A stretch of 64,000 bases of DNA. Origin: Mesotoga prima MesG1.Ag.4.2 (GTDB lineage: Bacteria > Thermotogota > Thermotogae > Petrotogales > Kosmotogaceae). Position 1 is the first letter of the stretch. Each line of letters begins with the position of its first letter. Made by a program: the position numbers and the translations under genes. Below the pieces are notes generated by a model that was not told the DNA's origin, made no database searches, and was given only the letters and a program-made list of their open reading frames with translations. The DNA lies in assembly GCF_000147715.2 (NCBI RefSeq), contig NC_017934.1, positions 124,001 to 188,000 on the forward strand. The letters are read 5' to 3'. Of the stretch, positions 17,335 to 26,822 are shown piece after piece.

Positions 17335-18020
17335 CGTTACGACGTATTGAAAAAAGAAAAGCAATCTAGTCACACATGAAAGTGTAACCACATCAGTCAT
17401 AACAACTTGTTATTTGCAAAAATCTCTTGAACCACAAAGAAAGCTTCGCGTGAAAACTCAGGCCAGGATTAATGTTTCTGCCAAATTCATTGCAATTCCA
17501 TTTATCAAATCCACAGTCCTTAGAAGCAAATCTGCTATTCTGATCATATATAACACCTCACTATTGGCTCTGCTGCAGTTTAAAATTAAACGGATAATTG
17601 ATTGTAGATAAATTAACATACATAATAGAAACATTAAACCCTGGACATCAGGAAATCCTGACCTCAATTCTCATCATCATAATTATATAACATAATGGCA
17701 TACTATATGTGGTCTTGGCGTTACAGTTATATGTAATTTGAAGTACTGTCTTCGATGTTTATCGGTGAAACCTCATATGTTCGCAATTCGTTGATCCCAT
17801 TCCGACAAGTTGAAGTTCCTTTGTGAACCTAGCACATTCCAAAACACAATCATCACCGTCCCAATAAAACACCTGAAAGCAGTTTCACGAATTATCTTGC
17901 GGTCGCTTGAACAAATACTTCTTTGCTATCCCAAAGGACCTCGTCAGATTGCCATTGTGTCTGGAAACTTAGCTCACAAAGCTCACTAATACGTTATAAG
18001 AGAAGAGTGATGACCAGCTC
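17335..18020. other. Long intergenic stretch, one possible micro-ORF
   Basis: A 29-codon minus-strand ORF at 17458-17547 (MIRIADLLLRTVDLINGIAM, then NLAETLILA) has a GAGGTG site 6 bp before its ATG and would be a hydrophobic-amphipathic peptide. Nothing else is recognised; the sequence is AT-rich. Confidence 0.3.
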
Positions 18021-18281
18021 CTAAGGACGGCTTTCATAGAGTCTGAAGTGATTCACTTCCAAGAAGCTGATTCCGTTTTCTGAGCTGATTCTAACCTTTC
18101 TGCCTTCTACGAGAGTTGTCTTGAGCTCATCGATGTCTTGATCTGTAAAGGAGCGTGACTCGAAAGTGACATACTCCCGAGATACCACATTTCTACCAAG
18201 AATTGTCACATAATAGTCTTTCTTGCCATGGTAATCTCTCCACATAACGCGAATGATCTCGATATCTTGGATTTCCGGCAT
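18021..18281 (-). CDS. Small protein of unknown function
   Basis: This 86-aa protein starts after GAAGGGAGAT. It has a likely all-beta pattern (IEIIRVMWRDYHGKKDYYVTI, NVVSREYVTFESRSFT, KVRISSENGISFLEVNHFRLY). There is no signal peptide and no recognised family. It is transcribed away from the restriction-methylase gene, 250 bp upstream of it. It may be an accessory of the island, but nothing in the sequence shows this. Confidence 0.6.
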   Translation of the reverse strand: MPEIQDIEIIRVMWRDYHGKKDYYVTILGRNVVSREYVTFESRSFTDQDIDELKTTLVEGRKVRISSENGISFLEVNHFRLYESRP

Positions 18282-18533
18282 CCCTATCTCCCTTCAACTG
18301 ATTGCAGCCGCAATAAACTGGAAAACGTATAGTAATTCTACACGACTTAACTTTCAAAACAAAACCTCCGGATAATCTCAGCTTATGTTATCAGGAAGTT
18401 GTGAGACCTCCATTAAGAACCATGGGCATAGTCTCAATAGGGGTTTTCCAGATAATCCACAAACTGCAAACGTCGTATACTATGAAGAATACGCTACAAT
18501 GGAAATAAGTCAACAAGCTAAGGGGGGTTAGTC

Positions 18534-21500
18534 TTGTTTGAAGCTTACTTAAAAGGGATCTTCGAGAAGTTTAGACATGGAGATGCAAGGGAAGAGAGCT
18601 ATTACTCGGTTCTTGAGAGACTTCTAAATGATTATGCTGCCGAGAAAAACATAAAGGCAAGTGTTACTACTCTTCCTAAACAAACGGAGGCAGGGAATCC
18701 CGATTTCAGGATCTGGGACGGAAAGCAGAACATAATCGGATATATTGAGGCTAAAGAGCCTTCCGTAAATTTGGACTCTGTTGAGAACTCTGAGCAGCTG
18801 AAACGCTACAGATCAACCTTTCATTGTCTGATACTAACTAACTTCTTTGAGTTTCGTTTGTTCATAGATGGCGAGAAGAGAATGAGCTCTCTATTTGCCT
18901 ATTCAAATATTATGTTTTCGATGAACAGGGTCCCTCCCGTGCAGGATGAAAGCGGTATTCTTCGACTTCTTGAAGGTTTCTTCGAATCATCAACCCCCAG
19001 GGTATTGAACGCTAAGAGTTTGGCAACAGAGCTGGCCAAGAGGACCCGGTTTCTTAGGGATGAAATAATAAGAGTAGAACTGGAAAGCGAGAATGCCGAT
19101 TCTGAAGATCTTGAGGGATTCTACGAGGCTTTCAAGGACTACTTGATCTCTGATCTGACGATCGAAGGCTTTGCAGATTTATACTCTCAGACAATAACTT
19201 ATGGCCTTTTCGCTGCCAGGACGCGTGCAACCAACGGTTTTAATAGACAGCTTGCATACACATATATTCCCAAAAGCATCGGCATACTTAGTGATGTCTT
19301 TCAATATATCTCTATGGGGAAGATCTCAAGATCTATGGAATGGATGGTTGATGACATTTCGGCCATTCTTGCGACTGCAGATGTAAGAGGCATTCTTGAT
19401 CGGTTTTATCATGAAGGAAAAGGTTCAGACCCGATAATTCACTTCTATGAGACTTTTCTAGCAGAGTACGATCCTAGTACAAGGGAGAAGCGGGGAGTCT
19501 ACTACACACCCGAGCCAGTGGTCTCTTACATAGTAAGATCACTTAATATCATTCTCAAAGAGAAATTTGGAAAAGCAGACGGCTTTGCAAGTGAAGGTGT
19601 AACCGTTCTTGATCCTGCAGCCGGTACCATGACCTTTCTTGCACAGGCTGCTAAACTGGCGGTTGAAGAATATTCTCAAAAGTACGGTGAAGGAATGGTC
19701 CCGGGCCTTATACGAGATCACATATTGAAAGACTTCTATGCCTTTGAACTTATGATGGCACCATATGCGATTGGCCATATGAAGATGTCTTTCTTCCTTG
19801 AGGAGCTTGGCTACAGAATGGAAGATGATGAAAGATTCAAACTTTATCTGACTAATGCTCTTGATATGGAGGAGCACGGCCAAGCAAAGTATGTTGGAAC
19901 AACCTCTCTTGCTCAGGAATCTGAGCTCGCGGGTCAAGTGAAGAAAGAAGAAGATATTCTTGTCATACTCGGGAATCCACCTTACTCCGGTCACTCTTCC
20001 AACAAAGGGAATTGGATTTCTGAAGAAATAAAGAGATACTTCTTTTCTGATGGAAAGCCACTTGGAGAAAGGAATCCAAAGTGGCTTCAAGATGATTATG
20101 TGAAGTTCATCCGATTTGCTCAGTGGAAGATTGAAAGCGCAAAGAAGGGAATAGTGGGGATTGTAACGAATCATTCATATCTGGAAAATGCTACTTTCCG
20201 AGGTATGAGAAAGTCATTAATGAAGACCTTCGATGAAATATTCATTCTAGATCTACACGGCAATAGTAGAAAGAAAGAGAGGGCTTCGGATGGTTCAGAG
20301 GACCAAAATGTTTTCGACATCCAGCAAGGGGTGGCGATAGCGTTTTTTATTAAGAACTCTGACGCAATCACTTCCACAGTTAAGCATGAAGATCTTTGGG
20401 GTAGGCGCCAGACAAAATACGATTGGCTTGAGGGAAACATGATTCTGTCAACTGAATGGAAACAGCTTAGTCCATCATCTCCAAAGTACTTCTTTGTGCC
20501 AGTTGATGAGGAAAAGCTTCGCAGATACAATGATTGGACACGCATTAGTGAAATCTTTCCTACCAGCAGTGTTGGCATTGTGACGGCTAGAGACAAGCTA
20601 ACGATTCATTTCACTCCAAACGAAGTCTGGAATACCGTTAACCTTTTCATAAAGCTAAGTCCAGAAAATGCTAGAACCGCTTTTGAACTTGGTAAAGATG
20701 CACTTGATTGGAAGGTGGAATATGCCAGAAGAGATTTAGTCGAGTCAGGGCCAGACAAATCGAAGGTGGTACCCATTTTGTACAGACCATTTGATGTTCG
20801 TTTCACATACTATACAGGTAGATCTCGAGGTTTCATCTGCAGACCGAGATCCGGGGTGATGGCAAATATGCTGGGGGAGAATCTTGCAATTATTACATGC
20901 AGGGTCAATAGGCAGATGAGTAACAACTACTTCTTTGTAACGGATAAGATAACCGATTTCCATGTACTTGATTCAGCAGGGGATTCGACATCAGTTTTCC
21001 CGCTTTGGATCGGCACGTCACCAGAAACGGGACCTCTGTTTGCCCAAGATATCGAGGAAGGATCAAGGCCAAACCTATCAAACAAACTCTCTGGTTTGCT
21101 ATGCAGAGACTTAAATCCAATAGATGTTGCCAGATACATATATTCGATCTTCAATTCAAATACCTACAGGAAAACGAATGCTCCTTTCTTGAAATCAGAT
21201 TTTCCAAGAATTCCGCTGACATCGTATCGTGAACTCTTCGAGGAAATCGCTTCGTATGGCAGTAGACTTATTGACCTTCACCTAATGAGGTCACCTGATC
21301 TGGAGAACTTAGTGGCTAGATTTCCAGTTGCTGGGAGTAACGAGGTCGAAAAACTCTCATATGAAGAGAAGAACACCCGAATATACATAAACAAAGACCA
21401 GTATTTTGAGGGAATCCCATTGCAGGTATGGAAGTTTATGATCGGAGGCTACCAAGTGTGCAAAAAGTGGCTGAAGGACAGAAAAGGTAGACCGCTTTCA

Positions 21501-21620
21501 AATGCCGAAATACTTCACTATCTCAAGGTCGTGACCGCAATATCAAAGACAATTGAGATACAGAGTGAAATCGATGAGATCTATCCCCTCATAGAGCAGA
21601 ACAGCGTGAAAATCAATTAG
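18534..21620 (+). CDS. Type IIG restriction-modification enzyme (fused nuclease and N6-adenine methylase)
   Basis: This is a 1028-aa protein; TTG start 6 bp after AAGGGGGG. Near the N-terminus NPDFRIWDGKQNIIGYIEAK contains a PD-(D/E)xK nuclease site (D57, E72, K74). The methylase core follows, with motif I DPAAGTMTFLAQAA at about 360 and motif IV GNPPYSG at about 480, the signature of gamma-class N6-adenine methyltransferases. The C-terminal 450 residues (LYRPFDVRFTYYTGRSRGF, RVNRQMSNNYFFVTDKI, IFNSNTYR) match the target-recognition part of type ISP/IIG enzymes. No helicase domain or separate S subunit exists, so it should cut and methylate as one chain. The recognition sequence cannot be read. 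Confidence 0.9.
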   Translation: MFEAYLKGIFEKFRHGDAREESYYSVLERLLNDYAAEKNIKASVTTLPKQTEAGNPDFRIWDGKQNIIGYIEAKEPSVNLDSVENSEQLKRYRSTFHCLILTNFFEFRLFIDGEKRMSSLFAYSNIMFSMNRVPPVQDESGILRLLEGFFESSTPRVLNAKSLATELAKRTRFLRDEIIRVELESENADSEDLEGFYEAFKDYLISDLTIEGFADLYSQTITYGLFAARTRATNGFNRQLAYTYIPKSIGILSDVFQYISMGKISRSMEWMVDDISAILATADVRGILDRFYHEGKGSDPIIHFYETFLAEYDPSTREKRGVYYTPEPVVSYIVRSLNIILKEKFGKADGFASEGVTVLDPAAGTMTFLAQAAKLAVEEYSQKYGEGMVPGLIRDHILKDFYAFELMMAPYAIGHMKMSFFLEELGYRMEDDERFKLYLTNALDMEEHGQAKYVGTTSLAQESELAGQVKKEEDILVILGNPPYSGHSSNKGNWISEEIKRYFFSDGKPLGERNPKWLQDDYVKFIRFAQWKIESAKKGIVGIVTNHSYLENATFRGMRKSLMKTFDEIFILDLHGNSRKKERASDGSEDQNVFDIQQGVAIAFFIKNSDAITSTVKHEDLWGRRQTKYDWLEGNMILSTEWKQLSPSSPKYFFVPVDEEKLRRYNDWTRISEIFPTSSVGIVTARDKLTIHFTPNEVWNTVNLFIKLSPENARTAFELGKDALDWKVEYARRDLVESGPDKSKVVPILYRPFDVRFTYYTGRSRGFICRPRSGVMANMLGENLAIITCRVNRQMSNNYFFVTDKITDFHVLDSAGDSTSVFPLWIGTSPETGPLFAQDIEEGSRPNLSNKLSGLLCRDLNPIDVARYIYSIFNSNTYRKTNAPFLKSDFPRIPLTSYRELFEEIASYGSRLIDLHLMRSPDLENLVARFPVAGSNEVEKLSYEEKNTRIYINKDQYFEGIPLQVWKFMIGGYQVCKKWLKDRKGRPLSNAEILHYLKVVTAISKTIEIQSEIDEIYPLIEQNSVKIN

Positions 21621-21764
21621 AGATATCTATTGACTATATGAGAATAATTTCGCCGAATAGTGTCGCATCATCAGTTTTGAATTCCAATACTTGTAAGCAG
21701 GCAGCAGGCAGGAAATCATGTCTTGAAACTTATCACAATGAATTGTTAAATGTGTTCAAAAGAA

Positions 21765-21793
21765 TTAGTTGCTCAAACGCATAATGATATACT
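21765..21793 (+). promoter_or_regulatory. Promoter of the HTH-ImmA operon
   Basis: TTAGTT, a 17-bp spacer, then TATACT; the start codon lies 44 bp downstream. Confidence 0.45.
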
Positions 21794-21836
21794 ATTTTCA
21801 TTATCAGAAATGTGAAGGCTTGGAGGGTTAGATCCT

Positions 21837-22958
21837 GTGAATTCGACCAGAATGTCCATAAACCACAAGACACTGGCAGAAACTCGAGTGAATCTCGGTT
21901 TCTCATTGGATGCTGCCGCCAAGAAGATTGGTGTGAAGTCTTTGGTGCTTGCCTCTTGGGAGAGCGGCGAGAAGAAACCAACATATATTCAGTTGATGAA
22001 GGCAAGTAGAACTTATGGTTTGCCGAGTGCGTACTTTTTTGGTGATAATGTTTATGCAGAAGAACAACCGCCTGATTTTAGGAGTTTTCCTGATATTCTG
22101 CAAAGACAGATTCCGGAGATTAGATTGGAGATCCGCTACGCTCGGGAAAGAAGAGAGACTGCTATTGAGCTGCTAAGCGAGCTCGATGAGGACATTCCAT
22201 ATTTGGAGATTCCAGCGTTGAAGAATAGTGAATCACTAACAAAAGTTATTAGAGATGTCTTAGGCATTCAAGTTGACACACAAATGAAGTGGTCTAATCC
22301 TTATGAAGCGCTTAATAAGTGGTGTCTCTCATTTGAAAAGGCAGGTATAATTGTATTTCAGTTCAGTGGAATAGATGTTGATACAATGAGGGGATTCTGT
22401 CTGAACGAGCGCCCTCTTCCTGTTATTGGTTTGAATATCAAAGACTCACCTCATGCAAGAATCTTCACGTTATTTCACGAGTTGAGGCATCTCGTTTTCA
22501 GAGAAGGAGGGATCTGCGATCTTCACGATAGTGGTCATGAAAAACTCTGCAATGAGTTTGCTGGAGAGTTTTTAGTCCCTGATCAAGATCTTCTTAGGAT
22601 TCGAGCAGTACGAACTCACACCGGAGTAACTTGGGAAACTTCTGAGCTCAATGAACTTTCAAGGATTTTCTCCGTTAGCCAAGAGGTGATTCTGAGAAGA
22701 TTGTTGTCTTTGGGTTTGACAACAAAGAGTTTCTACCAGCAGTTTAGGGTAGCTTCAGTTGAGAAATCGCGCAGACCATCATCAAGAGGTTACATGTCAT
22801 ATACCGTTAGGCTGTTGAAGGAGAACGGTGCTTTCTTCACAAACCTGCTAGTCAGTTCTTATGATGCAGGAGTGATCTCTTCTGTTGATGTTTCAAGCAG
22901 TATTAGGGGTGCAAAAGTAGAGTATTTGGAAAAGCTGAGGAAGATGATTCGTGAGTAA
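21837..22958 (+). CDS. XRE HTH regulator with ImmA/IrrE metallopeptidase domain
   Basis: This is a 373-aa protein. The GTG start lies 9 bp after GGAGGG; an internal ATG at 21852 is too far. Residues about 5-60 form an XRE-type helix-turn-helix (LAETRVNLGFSLDAAAKKIG, LASWESGEKKPTYIQL). The ImmA/IrrE peptidase domain has FHELRHLVF, the HExxH zinc site, at about 216, and a downstream CNEFAGEFLVP with the third ligand Glu. Proteins of this build regulate toxin pairs or mobile elements by cleaving repressors. The next gene (DUF4411 PIN) overlaps by 8 bp, the standard operon for this family. Confidence 0.88.
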   Translation: MNSTRMSINHKTLAETRVNLGFSLDAAAKKIGVKSLVLASWESGEKKPTYIQLMKASRTYGLPSAYFFGDNVYAEEQPPDFRSFPDILQRQIPEIRLEIRYARERRETAIELLSELDEDIPYLEIPALKNSESLTKVIRDVLGIQVDTQMKWSNPYEALNKWCLSFEKAGIIVFQFSGIDVDTMRGFCLNERPLPVIGLNIKDSPHARIFTLFHELRHLVFREGGICDLHDSGHEKLCNEFAGEFLVPDQDLLRIRAVRTHTGVTWETSELNELSRIFSVSQEVILRRLLSLGLTTKSFYQQFRVASVEKSRRPSSRGYMSYTVRLLKENGAFFTNLLVSSYDAGVISSVDVSSSIRGAKVEYLEKLRKMIRE

Positions 22959-23439
22959 AGAAAATGCGAACTCGCAGGTTTATGTAATAGACACATCTTC
23001 AATTCTGGACTGGTTGAAAAGATACTACTCCAGTGACGTGTTCCCTGCACTGTGGGACAAAGTTCATGATCTTATTGCAGAAGAGAGATTGATTGCTCCC
23101 TATGAGGTCTACAAAGAAATTCAGGTCGGTGGAGATGAAATTGCGAAATGGGCTAGTAAGCACGAAGAAATGTTCATTGAACCATCAAACTCTGAGCAGT
23201 CCTTTGTTGGAGATATGATTAGTAATTCGAAAGTAACTACACCAAAGAAAACAAAGTCTGGACTTTGGGCTGATCCATGGGTCGTAGCGATGGCTAAAGA
23301 GAAAGAAGCGATTGTAATAACTGGAGAGCAGGCGCGCAATGTGTTTCCTGCTTCAAGAATACCTGACGTATGCAAGCTGTACAAAATTAGATGCGGGACC
23401 TTTCTCGAGCTTATGAGGCTAGAAAAGTGGGTGTTCTAG
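22951..23439 (+). CDS. DUF4411 PIN-domain protein, probable toxin
   Basis: This is a 162-aa protein; the GTG start overlaps the previous gene's stop. The PIN-like fold shows YVIDTSSILDWLKRYY (first Asp), PYEVYKEIQVGGDEIAKWA, ADPWVVAMAKEKEAIVITGE (acidic residues) and IPDVCKLYKIRCGTFLELM. It matches DUF4411, PIN nucleases usually encoded beside HTH-ImmA proteins. Expected activity is metal-dependent RNA cleavage held in check by the partner. The stop shares the tetranucleotide CTAG with the convergent gene's stop. Confidence 0.85.
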   Translation: MSKENANSQVYVIDTSSILDWLKRYYSSDVFPALWDKVHDLIAEERLIAPYEVYKEIQVGGDEIAKWASKHEEMFIEPSNSEQSFVGDMISNSKVTTPKKTKSGLWADPWVVAMAKEKEAIVITGEQARNVFPASRIPDVCKLYKIRCGTFLELMRLEKWVF

Positions 23440-24185
23440 GGTCGGTTCTGCTTTTGTTTTTGCCTTTCGAGCTTAGTTCTTGAGGTCTCTCCACTTGTTT
23501 TTTGAGATATCTTAGTTCCAAAAAACGCTTCCAATAGTCGCTCCATTGATCTTAGATAAGACCCATATTGTTCGTTTTTCGAATCCTCTTGCCATCGAGA
23601 TTCTGCGAAACCCTGCATTGTTTGATCTCTTAAGACCATGAGTTCATGATATATCTGATCCAATCTCTCGCTGATAATTGCCAAAGCCCTTTCATTGCGG
23701 GTCCCCATCCGCATCTCCTTCAGTAGTTCCGCATTCATTATCGGGTTCTCAATCAACCCGTCGTTTTCGCCGTTCTCTATCCCTAGAATCACTTTACGCA
23801 AACCATTCTTCAATTCTTCTGTGGAACTTGGATGCCCTATGTCATAGAATATCGTCCTCTGGTTGCCTACATCAAAGGGAAGAACCTGATCTCTAGAAAT
23901 CATCTGTATAACAGGCTTCCTGTAAGCATGTCTTACTGCTAGCTCATACATTACATTAGGGTTATGATCTGTAAGATCAGCAATCACTAGATCATCATGT
24001 ATGAGATGATGAACAATGTCATTCGTTATCATTCCCGGAGAAGCTATTTGGTCGGCCCTTTGTACTGTATATCTTTCAAGAACTGGTTTAAGAACATAGT
24101 CAAGAATTTCGTCCGAGCGCCTTCTCAAATCTGAGTTTTCTGGACCGATTGGACATACAAAGAAACACTTCTTTTTTTCTTGCAT
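23436..24185 (-). CDS. TIR/nucleoside deoxyribosyltransferase-like protein
   Basis: This protein has about 249 aa. The start at 24185 (ATG) is 10 bp from AAAGGAG; a TTG at 24191 is closer, so the exact start is uncertain. The N-terminal half is a Rossmann-like domain: KKCFFVCPIGPENSDLRRRS, VLKPVLERYTVQRADQIASP and DDLVIADLTDHNPNVMYELA, then RHAYRKPVIQM. This is the pattern of TIR-like and nucleoside 2-deoxyribosyltransferase-like proteins that cleave N-glycosidic bonds, many acting in antiphage systems. The C-terminal half is helical, with a Lys/Gln-rich tail. A defence role is inferred from the neighbours. Confidence 0.65.
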   Translation of the reverse strand: MQEKKKCFFVCPIGPENSDLRRRSDEILDYVLKPVLERYTVQRADQIASPGMITNDIVHHLIHDDLVIADLTDHNPNVMYELAVRHAYRKPVIQMISRDQVLPFDVGNQRTIFYDIGHPSSTEELKNGLRKVILGIENGENDGLIENPIMNAELLKEMRMGTRNERALAIISERLDQIYHELMVLRDQTMQGFAESRWQEDSKNEQYGSYLRSMERLLEAFFGTKISQKTSGETSRTKLERQKQKQNRP

Positions 24186-24595
24186 CAGCAATCAGCTCCT
24201 TTAGCATTCACTTCCTGTGGTTTTCCCTCATATCCTCTACATCTAGGCAAGCAGTAAGAATGCCGTTCCTGAACCGAAGATCAAAGAAGGAGACTGATAG
24301 TAGCTGCCGTTCCCCAAGGATTTCGTAGAATCAGAGTGATCTAAAGTGCTATTGAGAGTTAGGCTGGCTGAATCATTTTGAACACTCGCTGACGAAGTCT
24401 CTCAAAGAAACCTGAACAAAGCATTGTGATGCAAGCTTTTATGTATCTCCAAGTGCTCTATCTCGTCCCCTTGTCTCCGAAAGAAATGCCATCACGAATC
24501 AGAAAACTTTCTTTTCAAACCAACAACTACCCCGATAATAGCACATTCGGAGTCTGATCTTTCCTTATTTGTCTTAATTGGCTTTTATTAATGGT
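24186..24595. other. Intergenic stretch, nothing recognised
   Basis: 410 bp separate the TIR-like gene from the LexA remnant. I see no ORF with a ribosome site and no member of the main repeat families. Confidence 0.4.
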
Positions 24596-24772
24596 CTAAG
24601 AGGTAAGAATCACCGTGTCAGATCTCTTGTGGAAGTATTTGATGACGCCTTCCTGGCCATTTATTCTAACAACTACCATCTGCCCGTTTCTTGCGACCGG
24701 CTGTTTTCGCACGAAAACTACGTCACCGTCAAGCAGTTTAGGGAAAACGCTGAAGCCTTCCCTAAAATAAAG
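24596..24772 (-). pseudogene. LexA/S24-type repressor, C-terminal remnant
   Basis: The minus strand reads EGFSVFPKLLDGDVVFVRKQ, then PVARNGQMVVVRINGQEGVI and KYFHKRSDTVILTS before a TAG. This is the C-terminal half of a LexA-type peptidase: GD-V-VRKQ, NGQ-VVV, and I-GQEGVIKYF with the catalytic Lys in VIK. The segment with the catalytic Ser, the cleavage site and the HTH are missing; TGA lies just upstream. It is a decayed gene beside the defence island. Confidence 0.7.
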
Positions 24773-24961
24773 TCAATACCTTCTTTGATAGTGGAAGCTG
24801 AGTTATGCCAACAACATATCGACTTGGGTTCCGCTTGATTGGGAAGGAATTAATTTCATGCCTTTGCACAGATTAGAAATATAAAAATGGAGGTATCCAT
24901 TTCTGAAACCAATGAACCAGAAACAGCTCATCTGATTAACTTGTTTCTCGTTCTCCAGTGT

Positions 24962-24999
24962 AAGGAAAATAATGATAAAGCCCCGGTTGTCCCGGGGCT
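24962..24999 (-). terminator. Terminator of the tRNA operon
   Basis: On the minus strand AGCCCCGG and CCGGGGCT pair around a short loop, followed by TTTATCATTATTTT. It lies 40 bp after the last tRNA. Confidence 0.8.
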
Positions 25000-25039
25000 G
25001 TCAATTTCGGTTCGTACCCTATGAGTGTACACAAATGCT

Positions 25040-25116
25040 TGGTGGCGGCGGTCAGAATCGAACTGACGACTCTGCGGGTATGAACCGCATGCTCTAGCCA
25101 GCTGAGCTACACCGCC
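25040..25116 (-). tRNA. tRNA-Met (CAT), elongator type
   Basis: 77 nt with encoded CCA. The acceptor GGCGGTG pairs with CGCCGCC; the D arm has GCTCAGCTGGCTAGAGC; the anticodon loop is TTCATAC in stem GCGG/CCGC; the T arm is GTCAGTTCGATTCTGAC. CAT could also be read as the precursor of tRNA-Ile2 (lysidine type), which sequence alone cannot exclude. It is last in the three-tRNA operon. Confidence 0.88.
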
Positions 25117-25122
25117 TAATAA

Positions 25123-25199
<77 letters not shown>

Positions 25200-25258
25200 C
25201 CGAGTATCTATCTGCTCACAATATTCTATATATTAATGACCTGCTTTCTTTGCTTCCA

Positions 25259-25347
25259 TGGTGCCGGGGATGGGAATCGAACCCACACGGAGCCCTCGCT
25301 CCAACGGATTTTAAGTCCGTTGCGTCTGCCAGTTCCGCCACCCCGGC
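25259..25347 (-). tRNA. tRNA-Leu (TAA)
   Basis: 89 nt with encoded CCA and the long variable arm of class II tRNAs (GGAGCGAGGGCTCC). Anticodon TAA in the loop ACTTAAAAT. Acceptor GCCGGGG/CCCCGGC. It is first in the operon, 12 bp from a strong -10 box. Confidence 0.93.
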
Positions 25348-25358
25348 AACCGTACACT

Positions 25359-25387
25359 ATGATAACACCGGCACATTTCCTTGTCAA
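25359..25387 (-). promoter_or_regulatory. Strong promoter of the tRNA operon
   Basis: On the minus strand TTGACA (25382-25387), a 17-bp spacer, TATCAT (25359-25364). The -35 box is perfect. It fits between the end of the nuclease gene and tRNA-Leu. Confidence 0.8.
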
Positions 25388-25393
25388 CCGGAG

Positions 25394-26725
25394 CTAGAGC
25401 TCGACTGTCTGAAGATTCGATGGTATCTGAATCTCAAACTCATACTGGAGTTCTTCGGCAAGGTTTTCCAGCGCGGCTTCATCACCGTGGACGTAGATCA
25501 GTTTCTCCGGCTGAAGTCTTCTGGGAAGATCCAGCAGCTCCTGGTAGTCTGCGTGACCGGAGAAATTGAATATATCTATGTTCTTTGTGCCGATCTCGAT
25601 CGAATCGTCTCCCATTTGAATTCGCTCATCGCCGTTCTTATTTGCCTGTAGGATTTTGTATCCGTCGGATTCGGGACTCTGGTAACCCATGAAGAAGATC
25701 GCGTCTTTGCTGTTTGGCAGCATCTGTTTCGCGAATATATACGATAGTGTATCCTCGACAAGCATTCCGGCAGAGAAGACAAATAGAGCGGGCTCTCTCG
25801 AGAAGAGGAGCCTCTCGATGCTCTTTGGAGCCACAGTAACGTTATTCTGAAAGCTCTTGATAAACCACTTCCTGTCCTTTTCACTTATACTCTCGTAGTT
25901 GCTCATGTAAAGACTGCTGAGGGAGGCCACCATACCATTCGTGTATATCGGGACTGAGGGGATCTTTTTCTTTTCCATGAGCATGAGGAGCATATAGATT
26001 GCTTCCTGGCCCCTACCAAGAGCGAACACAGGCATGAGGATACGGCCACCGTTTTCCAGAACGCGTTTCACGGATTTGCTCAGGCGCTCTATTTCGCTGT
26101 ATCTTGTCAGAAGCTGATTTTCTTTCGCGCCGTATGTTCCCTCGGATATTAGTGTCTCGACCTTTTTGGGAAGCTGGGCAGGTGGGATGGTGAGCTGCTG
26201 AGAAAGCGAAATATCTCCTGAATACAGTATCCGCCTTCCTCTGTGTTCAAGAAAGATCGAGGCGGCGCCCATAACGTGGCCTGCAGGGTACAGGGCAACA
26301 TCTACCACATCGTCTATTGAGTATCTCTGAAAGTACTCCATGGGATATATTCTTCTCTTCAGCTCGTTCACTTCGCCGTGGTTGTAGAGTATCGGCTCGA
26401 CCCCGTCCTTGGCGTTTTTCTTCTTCATGACTTCGACTGAGTTCTGGAGAATTCTGAGTGCCAGACCTTTGTTTTCCTGTGCCATGAGGATCGGAGCATT
26501 TGGCCATCTTTGAGAAATATAAGGTAGAGAAGAGAGATGGTCGTAGTGGGAGTGAGAGATCATTATCACATCTAGATCGTTTATCTTGTCAATTTCCGGT
26601 AGCGACTCGTAACCTTCCTTTACTGGGTGTCTTCCTGCATCAATTAGGATATTCTTACCGTCCAGACTAAGGAGATAGGAGTTTGCGCCTATCTCGCGGC
26701 CGCCACCTAGCGGCGTAAGTGTCAT
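25394..26725 (-). CDS. Beta-CASP metallo-beta-lactamase-fold ribonuclease
   Basis: This is a 443-aa protein. The N-terminal metallo-beta-lactamase part has GGGREIGANSYLL, the zinc motif HSHYDHLS (about 58-65), AGHVMGAAS and YSGDIS. The beta-CASP insert has TYGAKENQLLTRYSEIERL and PVFALGRGQEAIYMLL, followed by FSAGMLVEDTLSYIF and the C-terminal NFSGHADYQELL and KLIYVHGDEAAL. This is the CPSF73-like RNA-processing nuclease family (not RNase J, which is longer and starts differently). Cytoplasmic. The AGGAGG site precedes the ATG. The gene runs toward the tRNA operon and may read into it. Confidence 0.9.
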   Translation of the reverse strand: MTLTPLGGGREIGANSYLLSLDGKNILIDAGRHPVKEGYESLPEIDKINDLDVIMISHSHYDHLSSLPYISQRWPNAPILMAQENKGLALRILQNSVEVMKKKNAKDGVEPILYNHGEVNELKRRIYPMEYFQRYSIDDVVDVALYPAGHVMGAASIFLEHRGRRILYSGDISLSQQLTIPPAQLPKKVETLISEGTYGAKENQLLTRYSEIERLSKSVKRVLENGGRILMPVFALGRGQEAIYMLLMLMEKKKIPSVPIYTNGMVASLSSLYMSNYESISEKDRKWFIKSFQNNVTVAPKSIERLLFSREPALFVFSAGMLVEDTLSYIFAKQMLPNSKDAIFFMGYQSPESDGYKILQANKNGDERIQMGDDSIEIGTKNIDIFNFSGHADYQELLDLPRRLQPEKLIYVHGDEAALENLAEELQYEFEIQIPSNLQTVEL

Positions 26726-26822
26726 TAAATTTCCTCCTTGTTATTATAATTCTAACAAAAATCAGAGGAATTAACTTTAACTCTGTTCTGATACAATTGC
26801 TTTGTCGAAAAGGGGTGATCTA

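Noticed and set aside
24578-24838. 86-codon plus-strand ORF
   Set aside because: It is the antisense of the LexA-type remnant, with a TTG start and no ribosome site.
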